Position numbers and translations under genes: made by a program. DNA of 64,000 bases, from contig CAWJJY010000007.1 in assembly GCA_963843385.1 (NCBI GenBank), forward strand, positions 186,001 through 250,000, read 5' to 3'. The notes beneath the pieces were generated by a model. That model searched no databases and had not been told where the DNA came from. It saw only the letters and a list, made by a program, of their open reading frames with translations. Of the stretch, positions 1-8,533 are shown piece after piece. Position 1 is the stretch's first letter, and every line of letters begins with the position of its first letter. The DNA comes from CAVOHU01 sp963843385. GTDB taxonomy: Bacteria; Acidobacteriota; Vicinamibacteria; Vicinamibacterales; JAKQTR01.

Positions 1-1891
1 TCAGGGTGTTCGACATCTCCTCGGAGATCTCGTGATTGAAATGGCCCCACTGCGCCTTCAGGAGGGTTGTCGCGTGCCCGGTGATGTCCCAGACCACGCC
101 AATGCGCGGTGCCCACGCTGTCCAGTTGTACATGGGCTCGCCGGGGAAGAACCCTGCGGTCGAGAACTCGCCCGCGACCTTGGTCGAGTCCCACGTGTAG
201 CCCTTGTAGTGCTCCCACCGAAGACCGAGGTTCACCGTCGCACGACCGAAACGCCACGTGTCCCTGATATATGCCGCCGGATACAGCGACGTCGCCCCGA
301 CGTCGACCGGACGATTCTCGGTCCTGATCTGGATGGGAGTGCCGTTGTCGTACACGCGAATGTAGTTGCCGGAGGGCCGGTTCCATCGCTGGGAGTTGAT
401 GGTCCAGATGCCGTATTGGAACCCTGCCTTGAACTCGTGCTTCCCGCCGAGGAACCTGGAAGGGAAGTAACTCACGCTGGTGGAGAATTGAGGGCTGTTC
501 TTGTCGGTGTAGAGCTGGAGAGCAGGACCGGTCCAGATCTTGGTGGCCTGGTCGTAGGTGGGCGGGTTCCCCGCGACGTCGACGCCGTCCTGCGGCCGCC
601 ACTTCGCGTCGTATCCCGCCCAGCCGTACTGCGCCGTGACCATCAGCCTGTCGCTCAACATGCTCGAGAACTCGAACTTGTAGGGGTGAGGGTCGTATGG
701 GTAGTCCCAGGTGTTCTCCCACGGCTGATACTGACTCGCGTTGCGTGCAAATTCGTGCTTGAGCGAACGAGAGTAGGTCGCGACGAACCGGTTCTTGGTC
801 GAGATCTGCCACGAGAGCTTGGAGTTCAGGTTCGTGTTGTCCATCTGGTTGTGGCCAAGCACATCGTCGGCAGTCCCGTACTTCCCGTCTGGGCCGGGAG
901 ACTTTGCAAAGCCGATGACATTCTCGTTACGCCGGATATGACGTTCGGAGACGAAGAACCACACCCTGTCCCGAATGATCCGGCCGCCCAGCTGGGCGCC
1001 CAGGTCCCACTGGTAGTTGAGCTTGTTCGACCCCGTCACGCCCTGGGCTCTCTGCGTCGCATCGATGTTGCTGGCCTGCAGCTGCGGGGCCTGGAACTCG
1101 CCCGACGCGAGCCCGTGGAACGTGTTGCCGCCCGATTGCAGCACCGCTTTCCAGGCCACCCCGGGCGGCCCGACTTCCGCGTCGTTTCCGATCGCATTGA
1201 CCTGCACTTCCTGCAGGGCAGAGGGGTCCATATACGCGCCGCTGCCACCCGTGCCGAGTCGGACGTTGACGCCCTCCATCATCGGCGCGCCCTGGGTCGA
1301 CCCGAAATTGCTACCGCCGTCGGCCTGGCCCCCGGCCCGGCTGCCCCCGACGTCGAGCTGGCCCCCATAGCGCACTCCGGGCGCCATCGCGATGGCCTCG
1401 CCGAAATTCCTGCCTGTCGGAATGGCCGCAATGACGTCCTTGGTCACGTTGGTGGAAACCGTCGTCGACGCGATGTCCACCACCGGGGACTGGCCGGAGA
1501 CCGTCACAGTTTCGTTGAACTGCCCGACCTTCATCGTCATGTCAACCCGGGCGTTGAAGCCTGCATTGATGGTCAGGCTGTCGCGCACCACGGCTTGAAA
1601 TCCCTCGAGCTCGAATTTCACCTGATACATGCCGGGCTGCAGGTCTCGGAACTCGTACGCGCCGTCCGAGCCCGTGACTTTGGTGACCGCTCTCAGTTGG
1701 AGCGCCGGACTGCTGGCGGTGACGGTGACGCCGGGCACAGCGCCGCCCGTTTCGTCCACGGCTTTGCCAGAAATCGTCGACGACCCAACCGTCTGCGCAG
1801 CGGCGGCTCCAGTCCACAGACCCAGAAGCACGACGACCGCCGCAATACGCATCAAGATGTGCCCGCTTCGACTGTGTACTCGGCACTCCAT
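1..1891 (-). CDS. TonB-dependent receptor, Oar-like, N-terminal part (truncated by window edge)
   Basis: Outer-membrane receptor for TonB-driven uptake; only about 630 N-terminal residues are visible because the gene runs off the left edge. The product opens with a signal peptide (hydrophobic stretch near residues 15-33, ending AAAAQ). A carboxypeptidase-regulatory-like Ig-fold domain follows (about 40-120, with DETGGAVPGVTVT), then a plug domain (about 125-240, with PTGRNF), then aromatic-rich strands of the barrel. This layout is typical of the large receptor families of Acidobacteriota; the ligand cannot be told from the sequence. The ATG at 1891 has AGGAGGG eight bases upstream; an internal ATG at 1852 is the alternative start. 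The gene stands alone upstream of the acyl-CoA ligase, with about 140 bases between them. Confidence 0.9.
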   Translation of the reverse strand, partial: MECRVHSRSGHILMRIAAVVVLLGLWTGAAAAQTVGSSTISGKAVDETGGAVPGVTVTASSPALQLRAVTKVTGSDGAYEFRDLQPGMYQVKFELEGFQAVVRDSLTINAGFNARVDMTMKVGQFNETVTVSGQSPVVDIASTTVSTNVTKDVIAAIPTGRNFGEAIAMAPGVRYGGQLDVGGSRAGGQADGGSNFGSTQGAPMMEGVNVRLGTGGSGAYMDPSALQEVQVNAIGNDAEVGPPGVAWKAVLQSGGNTFHGLASGEFQAPQLQASNIDATQRAQGVTGSNKLNYQWDLGAQLGGRIIRDRVWFFVSERHIRRNENVIGFAKSPGPDGKYGTADDVLGHNQMDNTNLNSKLSWQISTKNRFVATYSRSLKHEFARNASQYQPWENTWDYPYDPHPYKFEFSSMLSDRLMVTAQYGWAGYDAKWRPQDGVDVAGNPPTYDQATKIWTGPALQLYTDKNSPQFSTSVSYFPSRFLGGKHEFKAGFQYGIWTINSQRWNRPSGNYIRVYDNGTPIQIRTENRPVDVGATSLYPAAYIRDTWRFGRATVNLGLRWEHYKGYTWDSTKVAGEFSTAGFFPGEPMYNWTAWAPRIGVVWDITGHATTLLKAQWGHFNHEISEEMSNTL

Positions 1892-2033
1892 GATCTCTTC
1901 CCTCCTACCTTTCCTTCGAACCCGAATTTCTTCTCACCATCGATATCAATCGCACTCTCACCACCTCGTACCCCGACGACGCGCCCGACAGGGCCGCGCG
2001 CCGGTGGCGCGGCCGCCACGAGTCATCCGACCG

Positions 2034-3542
2034 CTACCACACCCGGGTGCCCCAATCCACGTTCTCGCGGAGAGTCTTCTTCAGGATTTTTCCGCCCGGG
2101 TTCCTCGGCAGCAGGTCTCCGGTGATGACGACGTATTGAGGGACCTTGTATTCGGCCAGCCGCCCTCTCACGCTGTCGAGAAGCTCGTCCACCTTCACCT
2201 GGCGGCCTGGCTTGAGGACGACCAGTGCCGCGACCCGTTCGCCCATCATGTCGTCCTTCACGCCCATCACCGCCGCCTCGAACACGGCCGGATGTGCGGA
2301 GAGCACGCCCTCGACCTCGACGCAGTACACGTGTTCGCCGCCGCGGTTCACCATGTCCTTCTTGCGGTCGCAGATCTGGACGAATCCTTCCTCGTCAATC
2401 CGCGCGAGGTCCCCGGTGTGCAGCCAGCCGTCGACGAAGGTCGCCGCAGTGGCTTCCGGTTTGTTCCAGTAGCCCTTGACGACATTGGGCCCGCGAACGA
2501 GCAGTTCGCCGACGCCGCCATTCGACGACGGGGGTTCCAGCTTCAGGTCGACGACCGGCGCGGAAAAGCCCACGGTCTCCGGCCGCACGCGCGCATAGTC
2601 GTGGGGCAGATACGTCGCCATTGCCGATGTCTCTGTCAGGCCGAAGCCATTGCCGACGCGCGCCCTGGGAAATGCCTCGAGGATTCGCTGGACCAGGTCC
2701 GGAGCAATCGGCGCTCCTCCGTAGGCGAGAGAGCGGATGCTCGACGTGTCGAACTCGCGGAAGTTGGACTGGTTGATGGCAAGCCAGTAGATCGACGGCA
2801 CGGCCAGCACCACGTTGATCCGTTCCGCCTCGATCGCGTTCAGGAACGCCTGAATCTGGAAGGCGGGCATGATCACGGTCGTACCCCTGGCCTCGCACGT
2901 CGGCAGCAGGAGACTGTTGCAGCCGGTGACATGGAACAGCGGCACCGAGACAAGGGTGCGAGCGGTCCCGTCGAACGGCAGCAGGCCGATTCGCCGGCAC
3001 GTCTCGATGTTTGAGAGGAATCCCTGGTGCGAGAGCATAGCGCCTTTGGGGAATCCTGTCGTTCCGCTCGTATAGAAGATCGCCGCGACATCCTCTTGCC
3101 CGAGATCCTCCTCGGCCATCCCGGCCCGGTCCGGCAGCGGTGCATCAGGGTGGAACACGAACGCGCTGCCCGAGTCACCGACGACGTACTCGGCCTCGGC
3201 GTCGGTGAACCGCGTGTTCACCGGCACTGCGATGGCGCCGGCCATCTGGGTGCCAAAGAACGCCAGGCACCAGTTGAGCCCGTTGCGAAGGCGGATCGCC
3301 ACGCGGTCGCCGCGGGTGATTCCGCCCGCCCGCAGCCCGCCGGCCACGCGGCTCGCGCGATCCCACAGCTGTCGATACGTGACCCGCTGGCCATCCAGCT
3401 CGACGATCGCCTCGACATCCGGCGCCTCCTCGACCGTGCGGCGCAGCATCTCGACGAGCGACGAGGGTCGATGCTGATATCGCGCGATCCCGTCCGCGCC
3501 GCGCACGATCCCCGACTCATCAAACGGGTGGATTCGCCGCAT
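2034..3542 (-). CDS. Class I adenylate-forming acyl-CoA ligase
   Basis: Cytoplasmic enzyme that activates a carboxylic acid to its acyl-CoA through an acyl-AMP intermediate. The 502 residues have the full family signature: the phosphate-binding loop YTSGTTGFPKG (about 157-167), GFGLTET in the middle, GWLHTGD, the hinge region CDRKKDMVNRGGEHV, and the C-terminal PRNPGGKILK with the catalytic lysine. Length is normal for the family. The substrate is not readable from these motifs. The benzoyl-CoA (box) genes 4 kb away make an aromatic acid a reasonable guess, but a fatty acid is equally possible. The ATG at 3542 has only a weak ribosome-binding site. There is a stop-to-start gap of about 140 bases from the receptor gene on the same strand, so it is probably transcribed separately. 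Confidence 0.9.
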   Translation of the reverse strand: MRRIHPFDESGIVRGADGIARYQHRPSSLVEMLRRTVEEAPDVEAIVELDGQRVTYRQLWDRASRVAGGLRAGGITRGDRVAIRLRNGLNWCLAFFGTQMAGAIAVPVNTRFTDAEAEYVVGDSGSAFVFHPDAPLPDRAGMAEEDLGQEDVAAIFYTSGTTGFPKGAMLSHQGFLSNIETCRRIGLLPFDGTARTLVSVPLFHVTGCNSLLLPTCEARGTTVIMPAFQIQAFLNAIEAERINVVLAVPSIYWLAINQSNFREFDTSSIRSLAYGGAPIAPDLVQRILEAFPRARVGNGFGLTETSAMATYLPHDYARVRPETVGFSAPVVDLKLEPPSSNGGVGELLVRGPNVVKGYWNKPEATAATFVDGWLHTGDLARIDEEGFVQICDRKKDMVNRGGEHVYCVEVEGVLSAHPAVFEAAVMGVKDDMMGERVAALVVLKPGRQVKVDELLDSVRGRLAEYKVPQYVVITGDLLPRNPGGKILKKTLRENVDWGTRVW

Positions 3543-4119
3543 TACCAGGCCCCTCGTCGCGTCCTACGGCCGCCACGGTCGTCATCGCGCGTCTCCGGTT
3601 GTTCGTCTGGCGTGGCCCAGACGAAGACGCGCAGCGGCTCCGCCTGAGGCCGCGGCAGCGCACCGGTCACCTCGCACCATCCGCCATCGGACTCGGACTC
3701 CATCCACCACCTCATCCGACTGAATTCGACCTGTCGCGAGGCAACAGTGCACGAGTGGCCTGCGCGAGAGGCGGACGCACCGCGTCACTCCCCGACGAGC
3801 CCTGCCCTGAGCTGATCCGGATGCCCGCTCGGGAACACCCGCGCTCCGCGACCTCAATGTGCTTGGATTGCCTGCTTGGTGACAGAGAGTATGGAAGCCG
3901 CTTGCGAATTACAAGTCGCAAAAAGGGGAGAATTGAGGCGCTGGCGCGCCCACGGGCATGTAGTCCAAACGCTCACACCGAAATCCCGCGGCCTTCCGTG
4001 CCGGCTGGCGGCATATCACCGCACGACAGCGCCCGATCGTGTGATCCTCGAAACCACGGGACCGGGCACCATGCGGCGATATCGTACTGATTCAGCCAGA
4101 GTTCGCAGGCTGTACCCGT
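3543..4119. other. Non-coding stretch, first part of a 1-kb gap
   Basis: No reading frame here looks protein-like on either strand: the open frames are rich in Arg, Pro and Ser as expected for shadow frames in high-GC DNA. No clear promoter or hairpin was seen. The gap continues into an RNase II-type gene remnant, so this may be eroded former coding DNA. Confidence 0.4.
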
Positions 4120-4320
4120 CCGACTACCAGCGAGTTCGTGCTGACCTCCGACGGCCACGTGCAGTCGAGCGCGGTGTACCGTGCGGTCGTTCGCCACAAA
4201 GCGCCGCTCGCCTACAACTCGGTGGGGGCGTGGCTGGAAGGCCACGGCAGAGCGCCCTCGAAGGGCGCAGTGCCTCCGGACCAGCAGTCGCAACTTCGTG
4301 TTCAGAACCAGGCCGCGCAT
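4120..4320 (+). pseudogene. Remnant of an RNB-domain (RNase II/VacB-type) exoribonuclease
   Basis: About 65 codons in one frame read as an internal piece of an RNB-family 3'-5' exoribonuclease. The segment EFVLTSDGHV..SAVYRAVV, then KAPLAYNSVGAWLEG, then QSQLRVQNQAA, matches the family pattern in which a V-x-DG strand is followed by YRAVV, a LAYxxVxAWLEG helix and an LRLQxxAA helix. There is no start codon or ribosome-binding site, the RNA-binding and metal-site regions are absent, and the frame loses resemblance after about 4320. I infer a decayed gene fragment. The resemblance is from memory of the family and has not been tested by a search. Confidence 0.45.
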
Positions 4321-4542
4321 AGCCCTCTCGGTCGAGACCGTCTCGCGCACCGCCCGTCGCGTGCGGCCGGTCGCAGGTCCGTTGGCAGACCCATGTCCTC
4401 TATTGCACAGACGCGGCCGCCGGCCCTCACGTAGCATTCCAGGTGCAGTCCGACGTCGAGTTCGAGGCGCGATGGATACACGCGCGAGGCGCCTGGCTCG
4501 CGAACTCGAGGGCGTTTTGCCCGCCACACCGGAGGGTGCACT

Positions 4543-5328
4543 ATGACAGTCAAGATCTTCAATCGGATGGTCGTCGCCGTCGCCGTCAGCGCGGTTTCGC
4601 TGGTCGGAACCAGCGCGTTGACCTCTACGCTGCAGGACACTCGCCAGAATGAGAACGAGAAACAGGGTCAGAGGCAGAAGGAGAACCAGAAGCAGAACAA
4701 CGGCCAGAACGCGAGGCAGCAGCGCCTGTCACAGCAGGAGCAGCAGGCACGGATCAGTCAGCAGCAGCAGCGCCTGACGCAATACCGTGATCACCTGGTC
4801 CAGCAGCGGCAGCCCGCCCAGCAGCGCGCGGCGCAGTTGCAGCAGCAGAAGCGCACCGCACAGTTCCGCTTTCAGCAGGGCTACACCTCGCGCCTGCGCC
4901 AGCAGGAATCGCGAGTTCAGAACACGCGCAACTACAACTATGGTCGCGATCCGTACTTCTACACGCCGTCGAGCCTCCGGTACTCTCGTGGCGGCCAGTT
5001 CTACGAGACGAACCAGTACGGTGCGACGTTGCTCCGGCAGGCCGTGAACTTCGGCTACGAAGAGGGCTTCCGGGCCGGACAGGCGGACCAGCAGGATCGG
5101 TGGGCCTCCGATTACCAGAGCTCCTATGCCTACCAGGATGCCAACTACGGATACACCGGGTACTACGTGGAACGGGACGACTACAACTTCTACTTCCGCG
5201 AGGGCTTCCGTCGCGGTTATGAAGATGGCTACAGCCGCCACTACCAGTACGGCACGTACACCGGGGGCAGACCCTCGTTGCTGGGCAGCGTGTTGTCGGT
5301 CATTCTCAGCTTCGACTCGATTCGCTAG
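4543..5328 (+). CDS. Secreted Gln-rich protein with GYEEGF-type repeats
   Basis: Unrecognised exported protein of 261 residues. A signal peptide or N-terminal anchor lies at about 8-28 (VVAVAVSAVSLVG). It is followed by an extremely Gln/Arg/Asn-rich, probably coiled or disordered region (about 30-125) and then a Tyr-rich C-terminal half. That half holds two related motifs, GYEEGFRAGQ (about 173) and EGFRRGYEDGY (about 220), which resemble the short glycine/aromatic repeats of YXWGXW-type small exported proteins. The C-terminus is hydrophobic (LLGSVLSVILSF). The start is supported by GGAGGG about eight bases upstream of the ATG. It stands alone, followed by a convergent gene. The function is unknown; a cell-envelope or surface role is a guess from composition. 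Confidence 0.75.
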   Translation: MTVKIFNRMVVAVAVSAVSLVGTSALTSTLQDTRQNENEKQGQRQKENQKQNNGQNARQQRLSQQEQQARISQQQQRLTQYRDHLVQQRQPAQQRAAQLQQQKRTAQFRFQQGYTSRLRQQESRVQNTRNYNYGRDPYFYTPSSLRYSRGGQFYETNQYGATLLRQAVNFGYEEGFRAGQADQQDRWASDYQSSYAYQDANYGYTGYYVERDDYNFYFREGFRRGYEDGYSRHYQYGTYTGGRPSLLGSVLSVILSFDSIR

Positions 5329-5499
5329 ACGCCGCGAGTCTCTCGCCGGGAACATGCGCCCGGGACCCACCGCGGATAGCGAGTGCGCCCGGGCGCACGT
5401 GTTTCGGGACCGTACTGGCGCCGGACGAGGCAGGGAAAGACCACGTGCGGGCCGGGACGCATCGCCCATGCCGGCCAGCCGCTGTGGGACGACGAACCG

Positions 5500-6537
5500 C
5501 TATGACTTCTTGAAGATGCTCTTCGGCAGCCGCACGTGGACGCCGAGGTTCGGCTTGTCGACCAGTTGAGTGATGGCGACGTTTCCCGCGATGCTCGTGA
5601 GCTGGTACGCCTGGTGAGCCGTGAGGCCCTTCGTTTCCGCGAGGAAATTCACCATTTCCTGGATCGCCGCCGTCGTCGCGACTTTCAGGTCCGGATCGGT
5701 GGCCATGGCGATGTAGTCGGTCGGCGTTTCGGCACGGGGCCACGCCAGCTTCATCCCCTTCCGCACGGTGAGCTGCACCCTGCCGCGGAACGACGTCTCG
5801 ATGGCCGTCTGGTCCACCTCACCGTCGCCCTGCGCCGCGTGGCCGTCTCCGAGCTCGAAGAGCGCGCCTGGAACGAACACCGGGATGTAAAGGGTCGACC
5901 CCACGCCGAGTTCCCGATTGTCGATGTTGCCGGCGTGCCTGCCCGGCGGAACGCTGCTGAGGCGGCCGATCTCGGGCGCCGGCGCTACGCCCATGCTCCC
6001 GTAGAACGGGCGCAGGGGAATGACGATCCCGGGCATGAATTCGGCGGTCATCGCCTTCTTGTCGAGCTTGATGATCTTCATGCCCGCGGCCTTGTCGCAG
6101 TTCTCGGGCACGAACCCGCTGCATCCGTTGTAGCCGTAGTCGATCGCGAAATCGATCGAGAGGATCTTCACCTCGAGCGCGTCACCCGGCTCGGCCCCTT
6201 CGACATACACCGGTCCCGTCAGGATGTGGCCGCCTGGCCCGCGCCGGTCGCCGGTCACCTGCGTCGTGATGGCTTTCAGGGACTCCTGGATCTGATCGGG
6301 CGGAACGCCGGCGCGGCCGAGCGCGGCGGGTGTGCTCGCGAGCAGCGTATCGACGTCGATGATCTCGCCCGATGCGATGCGGAGGGCCGGCCTCGCGTCG
6401 GACCAGTAGTAGCCGTAGGCCACCGTGTCTGGCGTGGCCTCGAGGCGATGCGTTTTCGGCGTCTGCGGCCGGGCGGCGAGCGTTCCGGCGAGGGCGAGAC
6501 CCGCGAAGGCGACGGCAAGAGCAGCGCGTTTCATCAT
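5500..6537 (-). CDS. Acetamidase/formamidase family protein, exported
   Basis: Member of the FmdA/AmdA family, whose characterised members hydrolyse formamide or acetamide to the acid and ammonia. The 345-residue product has the family core: EPGDALEVKI, a central GRHAGNIDNRELG segment, and LFELGDGHAAQGDGE with conserved acidic and His residues. It differs from cytoplasmic family members by a clear N-terminal signal peptide (about 3-22, ending TLAARPQ), so it is probably periplasmic. The substrate is uncertain; exported homologues in Acidobacteriota are not characterised to my knowledge. The ATG at 6537 is preferred; a GTG at 6543 and an ATG at 6534 are in frame and none has a strong ribosome-binding site. 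Confidence 0.85.
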   Translation of the reverse strand: MMKRAALAVAFAGLALAGTLAARPQTPKTHRLEATPDTVAYGYYWSDARPALRIASGEIIDVDTLLASTPAALGRAGVPPDQIQESLKAITTQVTGDRRGPGGHILTGPVYVEGAEPGDALEVKILSIDFAIDYGYNGCSGFVPENCDKAAGMKIIKLDKKAMTAEFMPGIVIPLRPFYGSMGVAPAPEIGRLSSVPPGRHAGNIDNRELGVGSTLYIPVFVPGALFELGDGHAAQGDGEVDQTAIETSFRGRVQLTVRKGMKLAWPRAETPTDYIAMATDPDLKVATTAAIQEMVNFLAETKGLTAHQAYQLTSIAGNVAITQLVDKPNLGVHVRLPKSIFKKS

Positions 6538-6988
6538 GCGCACGATTCTCGGCGATGAACGAGGCGCGGCGCAAGCCCACGCCCGCGCACGGTCTTCGCG
6601 CAGGGGCCAGGGGCACCGGGCGCCACCTTGCTCTTCAGTCCACGAGGCGTGCCGGTCTTCTTTGGCCTGCGCGTCGCGTGATGCCGATCCGACTCGTCCC
6701 TAGCCCCATGCCGCAAGCCCCGAGCCCCCAGTGCCCGGCCTTTCGCCAACGGTCTCCCACACATCCCTGTTGCCTGCGGGCGCCGGACCGGTTACGATGT
6801 CGGTCCTCGGCATCCCAAAACAGCGCTCGTCACGGAATGGGCCCGCTCCATCGCCTGCAGGCCCGTCGATCCGGCGACGTCGGGCGCCTCACCCGCGAGG
6901 GTGGTCCGCTCGACCGCCTGACCCGTGCCCGAACGGGAACCGAGTGTCGGGCGAAGAGCGTGGTTCGACTTTCCTGGAGAGGTGAAGC
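6538..6988. other. Divergent intergenic region
   Basis: Gap of 451 bases between two divergently transcribed genes. It must hold both promoters. A weak sigma70-like pair, TTGCCT at 6770 and TACGAT at 6793 with a 17-base spacer, points towards the cytochrome gene. At 6700-6735 there is a run of CCCC-containing units (agccccatgccgcaagcccc) like that found near 35.26 kb. No small gene is evident. Confidence 0.35.
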
Positions 6989-7546
6989 ATGCGCAATTTT
7001 CTCGGTGGCGTGGCGGCGACGCTGCTCGTGGTCTTCGGCGCGACGTTCCTCATCATCAATCGTGGCTGGATCCCGGTCGGTGCGGACAACCCTCCAGGCT
7101 CGATGGAGCGCAGGCTCGCACACATGGCGACCGACGCCTATGTCGCGAGAAACGCTCCCCACCAAGCGAATCCGGCCGAGCCGACCGCCGCCAATCTCAT
7201 CGAGGGCGCGCGGCAGTACGAGCGGAACTGCGCGCTCTGCCACGGAGGGGCCCTGCAGAAGATCAGCCCGTTGCGCACGAAGTTCAGCCCGCCTGCGCCC
7301 CAGATCGTCAACCGCGTGCCGCGCGATGAAGACGGAAACCTGTGGTGGATCACCAAGCACGGCGTCCGGCTGACCGGCATGCCGGCCTGGGACGGCATCC
7401 TGAGCGACGATCAGATCTGGAAGATCATCACGTTCCTCAAGCACTCGAACAAGCTGCCGCCGGATGCGCAGGCCGCCTGGCTGCAGGCCGCCGCCGGCCC
7501 GAGCGCGATGGTGAGTGACCCCCCTCCGCAAAGTGCCAAGAAATAG
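6989..7546 (+). CDS. Membrane-anchored monohaem cytochrome c
   Basis: Electron carrier of 185 residues facing the periplasm. An uncleaved or cleaved N-terminal hydrophobic segment (about 5-23) is followed by a linker and one cytochrome c domain (about 65-155). The haem is attached through C81-x-x-C84-H85 (CALCH), and the distal ligand is probably M131 in LTGMPAW. The rest of the fold (WWITKHGVRLTG, SDDQIWKIITFL) is typical of class I cytochromes of the oxidase and alcohol-dehydrogenase accessory type. The start ATG follows GGAGAGG by five bases. No partner dehydrogenase is adjacent, so its redox partner is unknown. It converges on the box operon. Confidence 0.9.
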   Translation: MRNFLGGVAATLLVVFGATFLIINRGWIPVGADNPPGSMERRLAHMATDAYVARNAPHQANPAEPTAANLIEGARQYERNCALCHGGALQKISPLRTKFSPPAPQIVNRVPRDEDGNLWWITKHGVRLTGMPAWDGILSDDQIWKIITFLKHSNKLPPDAQAAWLQAAAGPSAMVSDPPPQSAKK

Positions 7547-7574
7547 TGTACGGAACAGTTCGACCGGGCCGATC

Positions 7575-7601
7575 GCCGGAAGCCGATAGCCGGCTTCCGG
7601 C
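7575..7601. terminator. Hairpin between convergent genes
   Basis: A perfect 11-base inverted repeat, GCCGGAAGCCG, with a 5-base loop (ATAGC), lies exactly in the 58-base gap between the ends of the cytochrome gene (plus strand) and the hydroxyacyl-CoA dehydrogenase gene (minus strand). It is followed by no long T-run, but position and stem strength suit a bidirectional terminator. Confidence 0.65.
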
Positions 7602-7604
7602 GGC

Positions 7605-8450
7605 TCAGTAGTCGTAGACGCCCTTGCCGACTTTTCGGCCGAGGCGGCCAGCCTGGACGTACTGAACGAGCAGCGGGCACGGGCGGTACTTCTCGCCGAG
7701 ACTCCGGTGCAGGTGCTCGAGCACACTCAGTCTCGTGTCCAGGCCCACGAGATCGACCAGCTCGAAGGGCCCCATCGGGTGATTGAGGCCGAGCTTGAGC
7801 GCCTTGTCGATGTCACGGGCCGAGGCGACGCCTTCCTGGAGCATGTAGAACGCTTCGTTGCCGATGAGCGCGTTCACGCGACTGGTGACGAATCCCGCCG
7901 AATCGCGCACCACCACGGTTTCTTTGCCCATCCTGCGGGCCACGTACTCGATCGCATCGAGCGCCGCCTGATCCGTGTCGAGCGCCCTCACGATTTCCAC
8001 CAGCTTCATCTTGTGGACGGGATTGAAGAAGTGCATGCCGGCCAGCCGTGCCGGCCTCGCCAGTGCGGTGGCAAGCTCGGTGAGACTCAGGGCCGAGGTG
8101 TTCGAGGCGATGACGCCGTCGGGCGCGATGAGCAGCTCGATCTCGCCGAGCAGCGAGAGCTTGACATCGATCCGTTCGGGCACGGCCTCGATCACGAGAT
8201 CCACTCCATCCACCGCATCGTCGAGGGTGGTGGTCGGCGTGAGTCTGGCAAGCGTAGGTCCGATATCGCCCGGAGGCAGCCGGCCGAGTTCGACGCTTTT
8301 GTGGACGATCTGCTCGATGGCCCTCGTGCCTTTGTCGAGCTGGGCGTCCGACACGTCGAAGAGCCGCGTCGTGAAGCCGGCGGAGATGGCCGCATACGCG
8401 ATGCCGTGCCCCATGGTCCCGGCGCCGAGGACTGCGATGGTTTCTATCAT
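7605..8450 (-). CDS. 3-hydroxyacyl-CoA (3-hydroxybutyryl-CoA) dehydrogenase
   Basis: Cytoplasmic NAD-dependent enzyme that interconverts 3-hydroxyacyl-CoA and 3-oxoacyl-CoA. The 281 residues are the normal length. The N-terminal Rossmann domain starts with the nucleotide loop GAGTMGHG (8-15). The catalytic region HFFNPVHKMKLVEIV (about 140) carries the conserved histidine, and the C-terminal dimerisation domain has GLNHPMGPFELVDLVGLD. It is the last gene of the minus-strand box operon, 83 bases downstream of the aldehyde dehydrogenase. In that setting it most likely oxidises the 3-hydroxyadipyl-CoA-type intermediate formed after ring cleavage, the PaaH-like step. A general beta-oxidation role cannot be excluded. 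Confidence 0.92.
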   Translation of the reverse strand: MIETIAVLGAGTMGHGIAYAAISAGFTTRLFDVSDAQLDKGTRAIEQIVHKSVELGRLPPGDIGPTLARLTPTTTLDDAVDGVDLVIEAVPERIDVKLSLLGEIELLIAPDGVIASNTSALSLTELATALARPARLAGMHFFNPVHKMKLVEIVRALDTDQAALDAIEYVARRMGKETVVVRDSAGFVTSRVNALIGNEAFYMLQEGVASARDIDKALKLGLNHPMGPFELVDLVGLDTRLSVLEHLHRSLGEKYRPCPLLVQYVQAGRLGRKVGKGVYDY

Positions 8451-8533
8451 GACGGGTACCCTCGGAGGCTTGCTGCCAGAGTCCCCGATCCATGTGCTGG
8501 ATATTGCCCGGTCCGAGACGTGCCGCGGTCGAA

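Noticed and set aside
32..2125. Long plus-strand open frame of about 697 codons over the TonB receptor and ligase gene
   Set aside because: Arg/Pro/His-rich shadow of two convincing minus-strand genes; no domain or ribosome-binding site.
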